Source of the DNA: Gammaproteobacteria bacterium
Lineage (GTDB): Bacteria; Pseudomonadota; Gammaproteobacteria; SAR86; TMED112
DNA length: 6,737 nucleotides
Direction of reading: 5' to 3'
Assembly: GCA_002683115.1 (NCBI GenBank)
Contig: NYSP01000009.1
Span: forward strand, 9,036 to 15,772
The notes below the pieces were generated by a model. The model saw only the letters and a list, made by a program, of their open reading frames with translations. It had not been told where the DNA came from and ran no database searches. Every line of letters begins with the position of its first letter. The stretch's first letter is position 1. Shown here piece after piece: positions 1 to 6,247 of this stretch. The position numbers and the translations under genes were made by a program.

Positions 1-230
1 TAAAAGTGTTAGCAACAGATGATGAAGCAGAAAGAACAAAACTAATTTATGGTCTGAAAAACCAAGTTGCTCGAGCTGGCAAGTTGGTCGGTGAAGAAGC
101 TGTTCAGATGCATGGTGGTATGGGTGTAACGGAAGAAATGTCTATAGGCCATTACCTCAAAAGACTCATGGTAATAGCACATCTATTCGGAAATGCTGAT
201 TACTATTTAGATAAATATATAGATTGTTAA
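1..230 (+). CDS. Acyl-CoA dehydrogenase, C-terminal fragment (pimeloyl-CoA dehydrogenase small-subunit type)
   Basis: This is the last ~75 codons of an acyl-CoA dehydrogenase. The frame is open to the left edge (first whole codon AAA at 3-5) and ends at TAA 228-230; full-length members are about 370-400 residues. The recognisable part is the FAD-dehydrogenase C-terminal helical domain: EEAVQMHGGMGVTEE followed by HYLKRLMVIAHLFGNADYYL. The HGGMGVTEE stretch is the FAD-contact motif of the family. The 'HYxKRLxxIxxLFGxAD' ending is the pattern I remember for the small subunit (PimD-like) of pimeloyl-CoA dehydrogenase. Such enzymes oxidise acyl-CoA to enoyl-CoA and pass electrons to ETF and the quinone pool. 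Where MCAD-type enzymes have the catalytic Glu of YEGT, this protein has Asp (in GNAD). The GTG at position 6 is an internal codon, not the start. The family is secure; the substrate is not known. The next gene begins one base after the stop. Confidence 0.85.
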   Translation, partial: KVLATDDEAERTKLIYGLKNQVARAGKLVGEEAVQMHGGMGVTEEMSIGHYLKRLMVIAHLFGNADYYLDKYIDC

Positions 231-231
231 T

Positions 232-1704
232 TTGGTAAAAAGATTTAACCCAGACAAAAGAAGAAGACCTAAAGTCGACGACTACTTTGGGGACTGGAAA
301 TGGAGAGAGGCACTAGCTGAATCCATGGTCCCAATCATAGGAAAATTATTTAGAAATGGTGTGCATCTTTTAATGTACGGCCGTCCACTAAGCAATTGTT
401 CTGCAATAGAGATAATGAAATTACATCGTTTTGTACGGGAGGCCGAGGGGAATGAGCTGAGCGAATTAGAAACTTACCCCGTCATAGAACAAATAGCGAA
501 AATGAAGCTGATGCCATGTGAGATTGACATTGGTGAGATGGTAGTTCATTTGCTAGAAAATACCCAACTTGATCCTGAAAAATACGTCAAAAAGTCTTTA
601 GAAGGACAGCAACGTACTAAACGCTCTTACCCCTTGAGACCAAAAGATGTGGTTTTATATGGATTTGGTCGCATTGGTCGTTTAATTACTAGAATACTGG
701 TTAATGATACGGGCTCAGGCACTAAATGGCGTCTGAGAGCAGTTGTTGTAAGAGATTCAGGACACAGTGATGACTTGATCAAAAGAGCAAGCCTGCTGAG
801 AAATGATAGTGTTCATGGTACTTTTCCTGGAACAATCAGAGTGAATAAACAAAATAATTCACTCATTGTAAATGGAAATGAAATTTTCATCATTTACTCA
901 AATGATCCAAGAAAAGTTAATTACAAAGAATATGGTATAAAAAAAGCAACTGTAATCGATAATACCGGTGTTTGGAAAGACGAAGAGGGTCTTGGGCAAC
1001 ATATTAAGAATTCTTCTGTGGAAAGGGTAGTCTTAACTGCTCCAGCTAAGGGGAAAATTAAGAATATTGTTTTTGGCATCAATGACGAGAAGGTTAAATC
1101 AGAAGATAAAATAGTAGCAGCAGCCTCTTGCACAACAAATGCAATTGCACCACCACTCAAACTTATTAACGACAAATACAAAATACTTAGCGGTCATATC
1201 GAAACGATTCATGCTTACACTAATGATCAGAATTTAGTTGATAATTATCATAAGTCAGATAGGAGAGGTCGTGGAGCGGCACTGAATCTCGTTATCACAG
1301 ACACTGGAGCTGCTAAAGCTGTGACACAAATTCTGCCAGAAATGAAAGGGAAATTAACGGCAAATGCAATAAGAGTTCCAACACCTAACGTTAGTCTGGC
1401 AATAATGAATTTAAATCTCAAAAAAGGTGTAAGTGTCGATGACCTGAATAATACTTTTAAAAAGGCGGCATTCCACTCAAATCTTAGGACAACTATAGAT
1501 TATTCTAACTCAATAGATGGCGTCTCATCTGATTTCTATAGCAACGAATTTGCTTGTGTTTATGACGCTCAAGCAACAATCAGTAATTTTAACTGTGTAA
1601 CTATTTACTGCTGGTACGATAACGAGTATGGTTACTCCAAACAAGTTGTAAGGCTTTTGAAAAAAGTTCTTGGTGTAAATTTAATTAGATACCCAAAACA
1701 GTAG
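232..1704 (+). CDS. Long-form glyceraldehyde-3-phosphate dehydrogenase with N-terminal extension
   Basis: This is a phosphorylating GAPDH (G3P + Pi + NAD+ to 1,3-bisphosphoglycerate), cytoplasmic, of 490 aa against ~335 for the classical enzyme. Residues 1-138 form a mostly helical, charged extension. The NAD-binding fold starts at 140 with GFGRIGR at 144-150. Asp175, after the second strand, sits where classical enzymes carry the residue favouring NAD. The catalytic loop ASCTTN holds Cys300, and HAYTNDQ holds His327, exactly 27 residues later as in classical GAPDH (149/176). Arg381 in IRVPTPNVS matches the phosphate-binding Arg, and WYDNEYGYS at 461-469 is the C-terminal signature. The long form is a known subfamily; I recall Pseudomonas PA3001, encoded near its nqr operon. 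The start is uncertain. TTG 232 is the only ordinary start codon upstream of the conserved DDYFGDW block (residue 16 on), it lacks a clear Shine-Dalgarno, and a TAG at 220-222 bounds the frame. The stop abuts nqrA. Whether it works in glycolysis or gluconeogenesis cannot be told. Confidence 0.92.
   Translation: MVKRFNPDKRRRPKVDDYFGDWKWREALAESMVPIIGKLFRNGVHLLMYGRPLSNCSAIEIMKLHRFVREAEGNELSELETYPVIEQIAKMKLMPCEIDIGEMVVHLLENTQLDPEKYVKKSLEGQQRTKRSYPLRPKDVVLYGFGRIGRLITRILVNDTGSGTKWRLRAVVVRDSGHSDDLIKRASLLRNDSVHGTFPGTIRVNKQNNSLIVNGNEIFIIYSNDPRKVNYKEYGIKKATVIDNTGVWKDEEGLGQHIKNSSVERVVLTAPAKGKIKNIVFGINDEKVKSEDKIVAAASCTTNAIAPPLKLINDKYKILSGHIETIHAYTNDQNLVDNYHKSDRRGRGAALNLVITDTGAAKAVTQILPEMKGKLTANAIRVPTPNVSLAIMNLNLKKGVSVDDLNNTFKKAAFHSNLRTTIDYSNSIDGVSSDFYSNEFACVYDAQATISNFNCVTIYCWYDNEYGYSKQVVRLLKKVLGVNLIRYPKQ
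1657..1685 (+). promoter_or_regulatory. Candidate sigma70-type promoter for nqrA
   Basis: TTGAAA at 1657-1662 and TTTAAT at 1680-1685 each match the sigma70 -35 and -10 consensus at five of six positions, with an optimal 17-bp spacer. They lie inside the last codons of the GAPDH gene. A transcript would start near 1692, about 13 nt before the nqrA ATG, giving a very short leader with no Shine-Dalgarno. AT-rich DNA produces such matches by chance, so position is the main argument. If real, nqr could be transcribed without the upstream genes. Confidence 0.3.
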
Positions 1705-3018
1705 ATGAAAAAAATTAAAATGAAAGGGGGCCTTGATGTACCTCTTCACGGTTCTGTAAAAAATATAAACATTGACGTCATAGAGCCAAGGTTTTCTGCA
1801 GTTCTTGCGGAAGACTACTTTGGTCTTAAACCAAAAATCCTTGTTAAAGAGGGTGATTTTGTTTCAAAGGGAGATCCTTTGTGGGAAGACAAAACGAATA
1901 ATGGTTTGCAAGTAAAAGCACCAATTTCTGGGCATATTCACGAAATTAATCGGGGTGAGAAGCGTGCTTTAGTCTCAGTAGTAATCAATAAGTCAGGTGA
2001 TCAATCAATATCATTTAATGCAACTGGCTCAATTGAACAAGATATCTTAAAAGCAGGGTTGTGGGATAGTTTTATGGAAAGGCCGTTTAATAGAGTTCCA
2101 ATTGTTGGAACAAGTCCAGACTTCCTGTTTATAAACGCATGCAAAGTGGATGGGCTTGAGGCAAACCCATCATCAATCATTGAAATAGAAAAGGACGCTT
2201 TTAAACAAGGATTAAGTTTTATTGAAAAGATGACAAATAATCATCTATACCTCTGCACAAATGAATCTCTAGGAATTGAAAGTGAAAAGATTAAAGAATA
2301 TTTAATTTTAGAAAACTATCCATCTGGAAATAGTTCTATTCACATACAACATCTAAAACCTCTAACAAAAAATACAAATACTTGGACTATAAATTGGCAA
2401 GATGTCATAAGAATTGGAAAAGCTTTACACCATCAAAAATACTGTTTCGAAAGCTATGTCAGTGTTTGCGGTCCAGCTTGTAATGAGCCAAAAATAATAA
2501 AAACAAACTTGGGAGCGAACATGGATGAGCTAACGGCAGGAAATTATTCAGGAGATGTTAGACAGGTTTCTGGCAGCCTTTTATATGGTAGAAGTGGTGA
2601 TAGCTACTCTAACTATATGACCAGGTATGCCAATCAAGTATCGATTGTTTCTGATGAAAAGAAGGCCACGTTTTTTAATTGGTTGAAACCTGGTTCAACC
2701 GATCACAGCAATTCTAATGTTTTTATATCAAGCTTTTTAAAACCTGAAAAATTTAACTTTGATACAAATATTAACGGTGGCTATAGAGCTATAGTGCCTA
2801 TAGGTGTTTTTGATGAAGTAAACCCTTTTGAAATAGATCCAACGCTATTTTTAAAATCTCTCGCAATTGGTGATTTAGTTGCACTTAGAGAATTAGGAAT
2901 TTTCGATTTAATTGAAGAAGATATGGCTATATTTTCATATGTTTGCCCTAGTAAATATGACTATGTGGCACTATTTAATGATTGTATGGAATTGATTTGG
3001 AAAGAGGAAACGTCATGA
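1705..3018 (+). CDS. nqrA: Na+-translocating NADH:quinone oxidoreductase subunit A
   Basis: NqrA is the large cytoplasmic subunit of Na+-NQR and sits at the quinone end of the complex. At 437 aa it is close to the Vibrio protein (~446). The N-terminus (MKKIKMKGGLDVPL) matches the NqrA start pattern. Residues ~46-95 form the barrel-sandwich (lipoyl-like) region, with VKEGDFVSKGDPLWEDK and KAPISGHIHEINRGEKR. Family blocks follow: EANPSSIIE (152-160), WQDVIRIGKAL (231-241), LGANMDELTAGN (269-280), GSLLYG (290-295), RYANQVS (307-313), GGYRAIVPIG (358-367) and EEDMAIFSYVCP (404-415). NqrA is related to RnfC but lacks the [4Fe-4S] cysteine motifs, which separates NQR from RNF; those motifs are absent here. 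The ATG directly follows the GAPDH stop and has no evident Shine-Dalgarno, so translation may rely on coupling or a short-leader transcript. An in-frame ATG at 1720 is rejected because the residues before it match the family. The TGA overlaps the nqrB start. Confidence 0.97.
   Translation: MKKIKMKGGLDVPLHGSVKNINIDVIEPRFSAVLAEDYFGLKPKILVKEGDFVSKGDPLWEDKTNNGLQVKAPISGHIHEINRGEKRALVSVVINKSGDQSISFNATGSIEQDILKAGLWDSFMERPFNRVPIVGTSPDFLFINACKVDGLEANPSSIIEIEKDAFKQGLSFIEKMTNNHLYLCTNESLGIESEKIKEYLILENYPSGNSSIHIQHLKPLTKNTNTWTINWQDVIRIGKALHHQKYCFESYVSVCGPACNEPKIIKTNLGANMDELTAGNYSGDVRQVSGSLLYGRSGDSYSNYMTRYANQVSIVSDEKKATFFNWLKPGSTDHSNSNVFISSFLKPEKFNFDTNINGGYRAIVPIGVFDEVNPFEIDPTLFLKSLAIGDLVALRELGIFDLIEEDMAIFSYVCPSKYDYVALFNDCMELIWKEETS
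2678..2703 (+). other. Inverted repeat / potential RNA hairpin inside nqrA
   Basis: GGTTGAA (2681-2687) and TTCAACC (2694-2700) are perfect inverted repeats around a 6-nt loop, ACCTGG. Outside them ATT (2678-2680) can pair with GAT (2701-2703), including one G-U pair, giving a 10-bp stem. There is no T-run after it on either strand, so it is not an intrinsic terminator. It lies in a less conserved part of nqrA. A 7-bp core alone is expected by chance in a window this size; the full 10-bp stem is less so. Confidence 0.35.
3001..3008 (+). promoter_or_regulatory. Ribosome binding site of nqrB
   Basis: AAAGAGGA, a purine-rich Shine-Dalgarno, lies 6 nt before ATG 3015. It selects that codon over the in-frame ATG at 2982, which would add 11 residues encoded entirely within nqrA. 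Confidence 0.75.
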
Positions 3019-4226
3019 AGTTTTTAGAGAGATTTTTTGATAAAAACAGACCGCCAAAAGATAACTATTATTTCTACCTCTACGAGGTAATTCAAAATTT
3101 TTTCTTTTCAACAAAAATTGGTACAACTGGCAAAACACATATAAGAGATAGGCTTGATATTCAAAGAGTGATGGTCGTCGTTTGGCTAGCCACTTTTCCA
3201 GCCATGTTTTGGGGTATGTATAACATGGGTTTCTGGGGTCTTGATTATATGCAAAGAGGAGGATTCACTACAACTGGGGATTGGCATAATGTACTCGTGC
3301 AGCTTGTTGGCACTAACGTTGATAACCACTTTCATAGATTTTGGTTTGGGTTAGTTTATTTCGTTCCAATCTATTTAACTGTATTTGTTGTAGGAATAGC
3401 ATGTGAAGCAATCTTTGCAACTGTCAGAAGACATGAAATAAATGAAGGTGCTTTTGTTTCAACAGTTCTATTTTCGTTAAGTTGTCCACCAGATATTCCA
3501 TTGTGGCAGGCTGCATCAGGAATAGCTTTCGGTATAGTTGTTGGGAAGGAGTTTTTTGGTGGTACAGGTAAAAACTTTCTAAATCCTGCTTTAACAGGTA
3601 GGGCTTTCATTTATTTTGCTTATCCAAGTGAACTTTCAGGTGATATGGTATGGATATCATCTCTTGCAGATAATGGGCCCATAGATGGTTACTCAGGTGC
3701 TACAGCACTAGGTATCGGAGCACAAGAGGGCATTTCAGGTATTCAAGCAAACTATAGTTGGATGCAAACATTTTTAGGACAAATACCTGGTTCCATTGGT
3801 GAAACATCAACCCTTTTAATTCTTTTAGCTGGTGTCTATATGGTTTACGCGAAAATAGCCTCTTGGAGAATAATCCTTGGGACTTTAGTCGGGATGATCT
3901 GTATGGCAAGTTTATTAAACTTCATCGGTTCAGAAAACAATCCAATGTTTAGCGTTCCATGGTGGTGGCATCTAACAATAGGAAGTTTTGCATTTGGTTT
4001 GATCTACATGGCAACAGAACCTGTTACTGCAGCTAACACTAATACCGGTAGATGGATATATGGGTTATCAATCGGTGTCTTGGTCATATTAATAAGAGTA
4101 GTTAACCCAGCTTTTCCAGAGGGTATGATGCTAGCAATTTTAATGGCAAATTTACTTGCACCTGTTATTGATTACAGCGTTACCGCGTATAATACGAGCA
4201 AAAGAATGGAGAGATATAATTCATGA
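3015..4226 (+). CDS. nqrB: Na+-translocating NADH:quinone oxidoreductase subunit B
   Basis: NqrB is the large polytopic inner-membrane subunit. It carries a covalent FMN and riboflavin and lies on the Na+ and quinone-reduction path. From ATG 3015 it has 403 aa, in the usual range of ~400-415. DGYSGAT at 224-230 fits the ApbE flavinylation motif Dxx(S/T)GAT, so FMN should be phosphoester-linked to Thr230. The soluble N-terminus (1-48) ends in the conserved HIRDRLDIQR. The first membrane segment contains WLATFPAMFWGMYN (57-70). Other family blocks are RRHEINEGAFV (138-148), LWQAASGIAFGIVVGKE (163-179), FGGTGKNFLNPAL (181-193), PGSIGETSTL (258-267), MATEPVTAAN (332-341) and IRVVNPAFPEGMMLAI (360-375). 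Hydrophobicity suggests about ten helices. The ATG overlaps the nqrA stop (ATGA 3015-3018), and its TGA overlaps the nqrC start the same way. RnfD is the paralogue, but the NqrA/NqrF context and sequence favour NqrB. Confidence 0.97.
   Translation: MKFLERFFDKNRPPKDNYYFYLYEVIQNFFFSTKIGTTGKTHIRDRLDIQRVMVVVWLATFPAMFWGMYNMGFWGLDYMQRGGFTTTGDWHNVLVQLVGTNVDNHFHRFWFGLVYFVPIYLTVFVVGIACEAIFATVRRHEINEGAFVSTVLFSLSCPPDIPLWQAASGIAFGIVVGKEFFGGTGKNFLNPALTGRAFIYFAYPSELSGDMVWISSLADNGPIDGYSGATALGIGAQEGISGIQANYSWMQTFLGQIPGSIGETSTLLILLAGVYMVYAKIASWRIILGTLVGMICMASLLNFIGSENNPMFSVPWWWHLTIGSFAFGLIYMATEPVTAANTNTGRWIYGLSIGVLVILIRVVNPAFPEGMMLAILMANLLAPVIDYSVTAYNTSKRMERYNS
4208..4213 (+). promoter_or_regulatory. Ribosome binding site of nqrC
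   Basis: GGAGAG lies 9 nt before ATG 4223, inside the last codons of nqrB. It supports that start at the ATGA overlap 4223-4226. Confidence 0.65.
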
Positions 4227-4957
4227 ATAAGTTAAACATTCCATTAATAGCCTGCATCGCTTGTGCAGTCGTCGTTTCGTTCACTGCAGTCTCCGTTAGA
4301 TTTGAGCAAAACCTCAATAAAGAAAATGAAAAAAAAGAGAAAATTCTAGCAGCCGCCGGAATCTCTACAACCAGCGTTAAAGAAGAATTTGAAAAAATTA
4401 AAACACTATATGTTGATTTCCAATCAAACGAATTGGTATCTGTGGAAGACAGTTACGACCATATCAAAGCATCAATGAGCCTTGAAGGGTCAAGTTTAGT
4501 GCCAAAGGAAGATGATATAGCGATTTTAAAACGAAGAGAGAATATTGCTCCTCTCTATGTTTGGTATGACAGTGAAAACAAGATTCAAAAGGTTGTTTTG
4601 CCAATTAGAGGCTATGGTTTATGGGGAACGCTATATGGTTATTTATCTTTGGATTCTGACCTAAATACAATTAAAGGAATCGAGTATTATGATCACAAAG
4701 AAACACCAGGTTTAGGAGGAGAGGTAGATAATCCAGCTTGGAAGTCAGATTGGAATGGGAAAAAAGTTTATAGCGATGAAGGGAATGTAATGCTTTACGT
4801 TACTAAAGGGCCATCTACAAATGATTATGAAATTGATGGAATATCTGGTGCAACACTTACAAGTAACGGCGTAACAAATATGATTAAATACTGGTTGGGA
4901 AGTGATGGTTTCGGTCCCGTTCTACAAAAATTAAGAAGCGAGGGGGCAGAGATATGA
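4223..4957 (+). CDS. nqrC: Na+-translocating NADH:quinone oxidoreductase subunit C
   Basis: NqrC is a single-span membrane subunit whose periplasmic domain carries covalent FMN and relays electrons between the NqrD/E iron-sulfur site and NqrB. At 244 aa it is slightly shorter than the Vibrio protein (~257), mostly through a shorter cytoplasmic N-terminus. One hydrophobic helix spans ~7-26 and precedes a charged region rich in Lys and Glu (30-62). The C-terminal FMN-binding domain has the family blocks [18 protein letters not shown] (126-143), [11 protein letters not shown] (158-168) and [14 protein letters not shown] (205-218). DGISGAT at 205-211 fits the ApbE motif, giving Thr211 as the FMN-linked residue. 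The start overlaps the nqrB stop (ATGA), and its own TGA overlaps the nqrD ATG. LIAC at 8-11 looks like a lipobox but is too near the N-terminus to follow a signal peptide. RnfG is the paralogue. Confidence 0.96.
   Translation: MNKLNIPLIACIACAVVVSFTAVSVRFEQNLNKENEKKEKILAAAGISTTSVKEEFEKIKTLYVDFQSNELVSVEDSYDHIKASMSLEGSSLVPKEDDIAILKRRENIAPLYVWYDSENKIQKVVLPIRGYGLWGTLYGYLSLDSDLNTIKGIEYYDHKETPGLGGEVDNPAWKSDWNGKKVYSDEGNVMLYVTKGPSTNDYEIDGISGATLTSNGVTNMIKYWLGSDGFGPVLQKLRSEGAEI
4941..4946 (+). promoter_or_regulatory. Ribosome binding site of nqrD
   Basis: AGGGGG lies 7 nt before ATG 4954 and is well placed. It sits in the final codons of nqrC and supports the ATGA overlap start 4954-4957. Confidence 0.65.
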
Positions 4958-5637
4958 AAGCAATACCTGCTAAAGAGACTAGAAAACTTTTATTCACACC
5001 AATAATCGAAAATAACCCAATAGCACTTCAAATTCTCGGAATTTGCTCAGCTCTTGCAGTCACTGTAAAAATGGATGTAACACTCATCATGTGCTTAGCA
5101 TTAACATCCGTTGTAACTTTGTCTAACTTCTTCATTTCCTTAATCAGAAACTATATACCCGATAGCATAAGAATCATTGTCCAAATGACTATTATCTCTT
5201 CCCTTGTAATTATTGTTGACGAGCTTTTAAAAGCATATGCCTATGAAGCTAGCAAACAACTCTCAGTTTTTGTCGGTCTGATAATAACTAATTGCATTGT
5301 CATGGGTAGAGCAGAAGCTTATGCAATGAAAAATCCGCCCATTAAAAGTATGTTAGACGGTTTTGGAAATGGTCTTGGATACAGCTTTGTGCTACTTGTT
5401 GTTGCTGCTGTGAGAGAGATATTTGGTAGTGGAACTTTTTTTGGAATGCAGATTCTACCTGATAGCTATCCTGTAAATAACTTTCTACTATTGCCGCCAA
5501 GCTCATTCATAATAATCGGGATAATGATTTGGGTAATAAGATCTTTTAGTAAGGGTCAAATTGAGGAAAATGAAAACCCTTTGAAAGCTCATACATTTAA
5601 ACCTTTAACTGTTAAAAAAGAGGTTACCAGTGGCTGA
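4954..5637 (+). CDS. nqrD: Na+-translocating NADH:quinone oxidoreductase subunit D
   Basis: NqrD is a six-helix inner-membrane subunit that pairs with the homologous, inverted-topology NqrE. The pair is reported to hold an intramembrane iron-sulfur centre through two conserved cysteines from each subunit. Here Cys31 ([10 protein letters not shown]) and Cys114 ([12 protein letters not shown]) are in the expected contexts. Other family blocks are ENNPIALQ (19-26), [16 protein letters not shown] (56-71), RIIVQM (73-78), [14 protein letters not shown] (101-114), [13 protein letters not shown] (135-147), REIFGSG (154-160) and MIWVIRSF (191-198). At 227 aa it is about 17 residues longer than the Vibrio protein (~210). 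The extra part is a hydrophilic C-terminal tail after residue ~200, rich in Glu, Lys and Asn. Its end overlaps the nqrE start by 8 nt. RnfE is the paralogue; the Nqr context settles the call. Confidence 0.96.
   Translation: MKAIPAKETRKLLFTPIIENNPIALQILGICSALAVTVKMDVTLIMCLALTSVVTLSNFFISLIRNYIPDSIRIIVQMTIISSLVIIVDELLKAYAYEASKQLSVFVGLIITNCIVMGRAEAYAMKNPPIKSMLDGFGNGLGYSFVLLVVAAVREIFGSGTFFGMQILPDSYPVNNFLLLPPSSFIIIGIMIWVIRSFSKGQIEENENPLKAHTFKPLTVKKEVTSG
5618..5623 (+). promoter_or_regulatory. Ribosome binding site of nqrE
   Basis: AAGAGG lies 6 nt before GTG 5630 and supports this non-ATG start, which is inside nqrD and overlaps its end by 8 nt. No in-frame ATG lies close by: the first internal Met is residue 25 (GMCTFF). 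Confidence 0.7.
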
Positions 5638-6238
5638 TCTTCTTAATCTATTTGTTAAAACTGTTTTCATAGAAAACATTGCTCTTTCTTTATTTCTTGG
5701 CATGTGTACTTTTTTTGCAATATCCAAACAGGTGAAAGCTGCTTTTGGTCTTGGAATTGCTGTTATTGTAGTTCTGACCCTCACAGTGCCTTTGAATAAT
5801 GTTATCTATAACTATGTTCTTAAAGAGGGTGCATTATCATGGATTGGTCTAAATAATACTAATTTACAATTTGTTGGTTTGATTACCTACATTGGCGTAA
5901 TTGCAGCAGCTGTGCAGATTCTAGAAATGTTTTTGGATAAATATGTTCCTGCACTTTACAATGCTTTGGGAATCTTTCTGCCATTAATTACTGTGAATTG
6001 TGCAATTTTAGGTGCATCTTTATTCATGATTGAAAAAAACTATAATTTTGCTGAAAGTGTCGTTTATGGTTTTGGCGCAGGATTTGGATGGGCTTTAGCA
6101 ATTGTCCTCTTGGCAGGCATCAGAGAAAAGCTAAAATATAGTGATATTCCTGAAGGTCTCAGAGGCTTGGGAATAACTTTTGTAATAGTTGGGTTAATGA
6201 GTTTCGGTTTTATGTCATTTGGAGGTATCTTGCTTTAA
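5630..6238 (+). CDS. nqrE: Na+-translocating NADH:quinone oxidoreductase subunit E
   Basis: NqrE is a six-helix inner-membrane subunit, homologous to NqrD with inverted topology, and shares the intramembrane iron-sulfur site with it. Cys26 (FLGMCTFFA) and Cys124 ([11 protein letters not shown]) are the two expected ligands. Further family blocks are [14 protein letters not shown] (13-26), [11 protein letters not shown] (40-50), [13 protein letters not shown] (88-100), [16 protein letters not shown] (110-125), [15 protein letters not shown] (140-154), [20 protein letters not shown] (161-180) and GFMSFGG (193-199). The length of 202 aa is close to Vibrio NqrE (~198). The start is GTG 5630, supported by a Shine-Dalgarno and by the position-for-position match of the first ten residues to the family N-terminus. 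The TAA (6236-6238) shares its last A with the nqrF ATG. RnfA is the paralogue. Confidence 0.97.
   Translation: MADLLNLFVKTVFIENIALSLFLGMCTFFAISKQVKAAFGLGIAVIVVLTLTVPLNNVIYNYVLKEGALSWIGLNNTNLQFVGLITYIGVIAAAVQILEMFLDKYVPALYNALGIFLPLITVNCAILGASLFMIEKNYNFAESVVYGFGAGFGWALAIVLLAGIREKLKYSDIPEGLRGLGITFVIVGLMSFGFMSFGGILL
6221..6226 (+). promoter_or_regulatory. Ribosome binding site of nqrF
   Basis: GGAGGT is the strongest Shine-Dalgarno match in the window. It lies 11 nt before ATG 6238, slightly farther than usual, and within the last codons of nqrE. Confidence 0.65.
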
Positions 6239-6247
6239 TGGATATCT
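6223..6247 (+). promoter_or_regulatory. Possible hairpin spanning the nqrE stop and nqrF start
   Basis: AGGTATC (6223-6229) can pair as RNA with GATATCT (6241-6247): seven base pairs, one of them G-U. The left arm covers part of the nqrF Shine-Dalgarno, and the loop contains both the nqrE TAA and the nqrF ATG. A ribosome finishing nqrE would melt it, which would couple nqrF translation to nqrE. The stem is weak and AT-rich, so chance is quite possible. Confidence 0.25.

Noticed and set aside
921..1181. 86-codon open frame on the minus strand within GAPDH
   Set aside because: It lies opposite the catalytic core of GAPDH, has no recognisable motif and is best explained as a shadow of the coding frame.
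1686..1705. Terminator between GAPDH and nqrA
   Set aside because: No inverted repeat with a T-run is present and the genes abut, so read-through is expected.
2982..3014. Upstream ATG at 2982 as the nqrB start
   Set aside because: It would add 11 residues unlike the family N-terminus and ignore the Shine-Dalgarno and ATGA overlap at 3015.
3202..3228. Inverted repeat CCATGTT / AACATGG in nqrB
   Set aside because: The stem is only 7 bp with a 13-nt loop, and it encodes a highly conserved NqrB motif (AMFWGMYN). Chance plus protein constraint explains it.
3371..3610. 79-codon open frame on the minus strand within nqrB
   Set aside because: It is antisense to conserved NqrB membrane segments, has no family resemblance, and the + strand gene is certain.
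3700..3909. 69-codon open frame on the minus strand within nqrB
   Set aside because: It is antisense to NqrB, including its flavin-site region, with no supporting signal.
4244..4255. Lipobox-like LIAC in NqrC residues 8-11 suggesting a lipoprotein
   Set aside because: Only ten residues precede it, too short for a lipoprotein signal peptide, and NqrC proteins use an uncleaved N-terminal helix.
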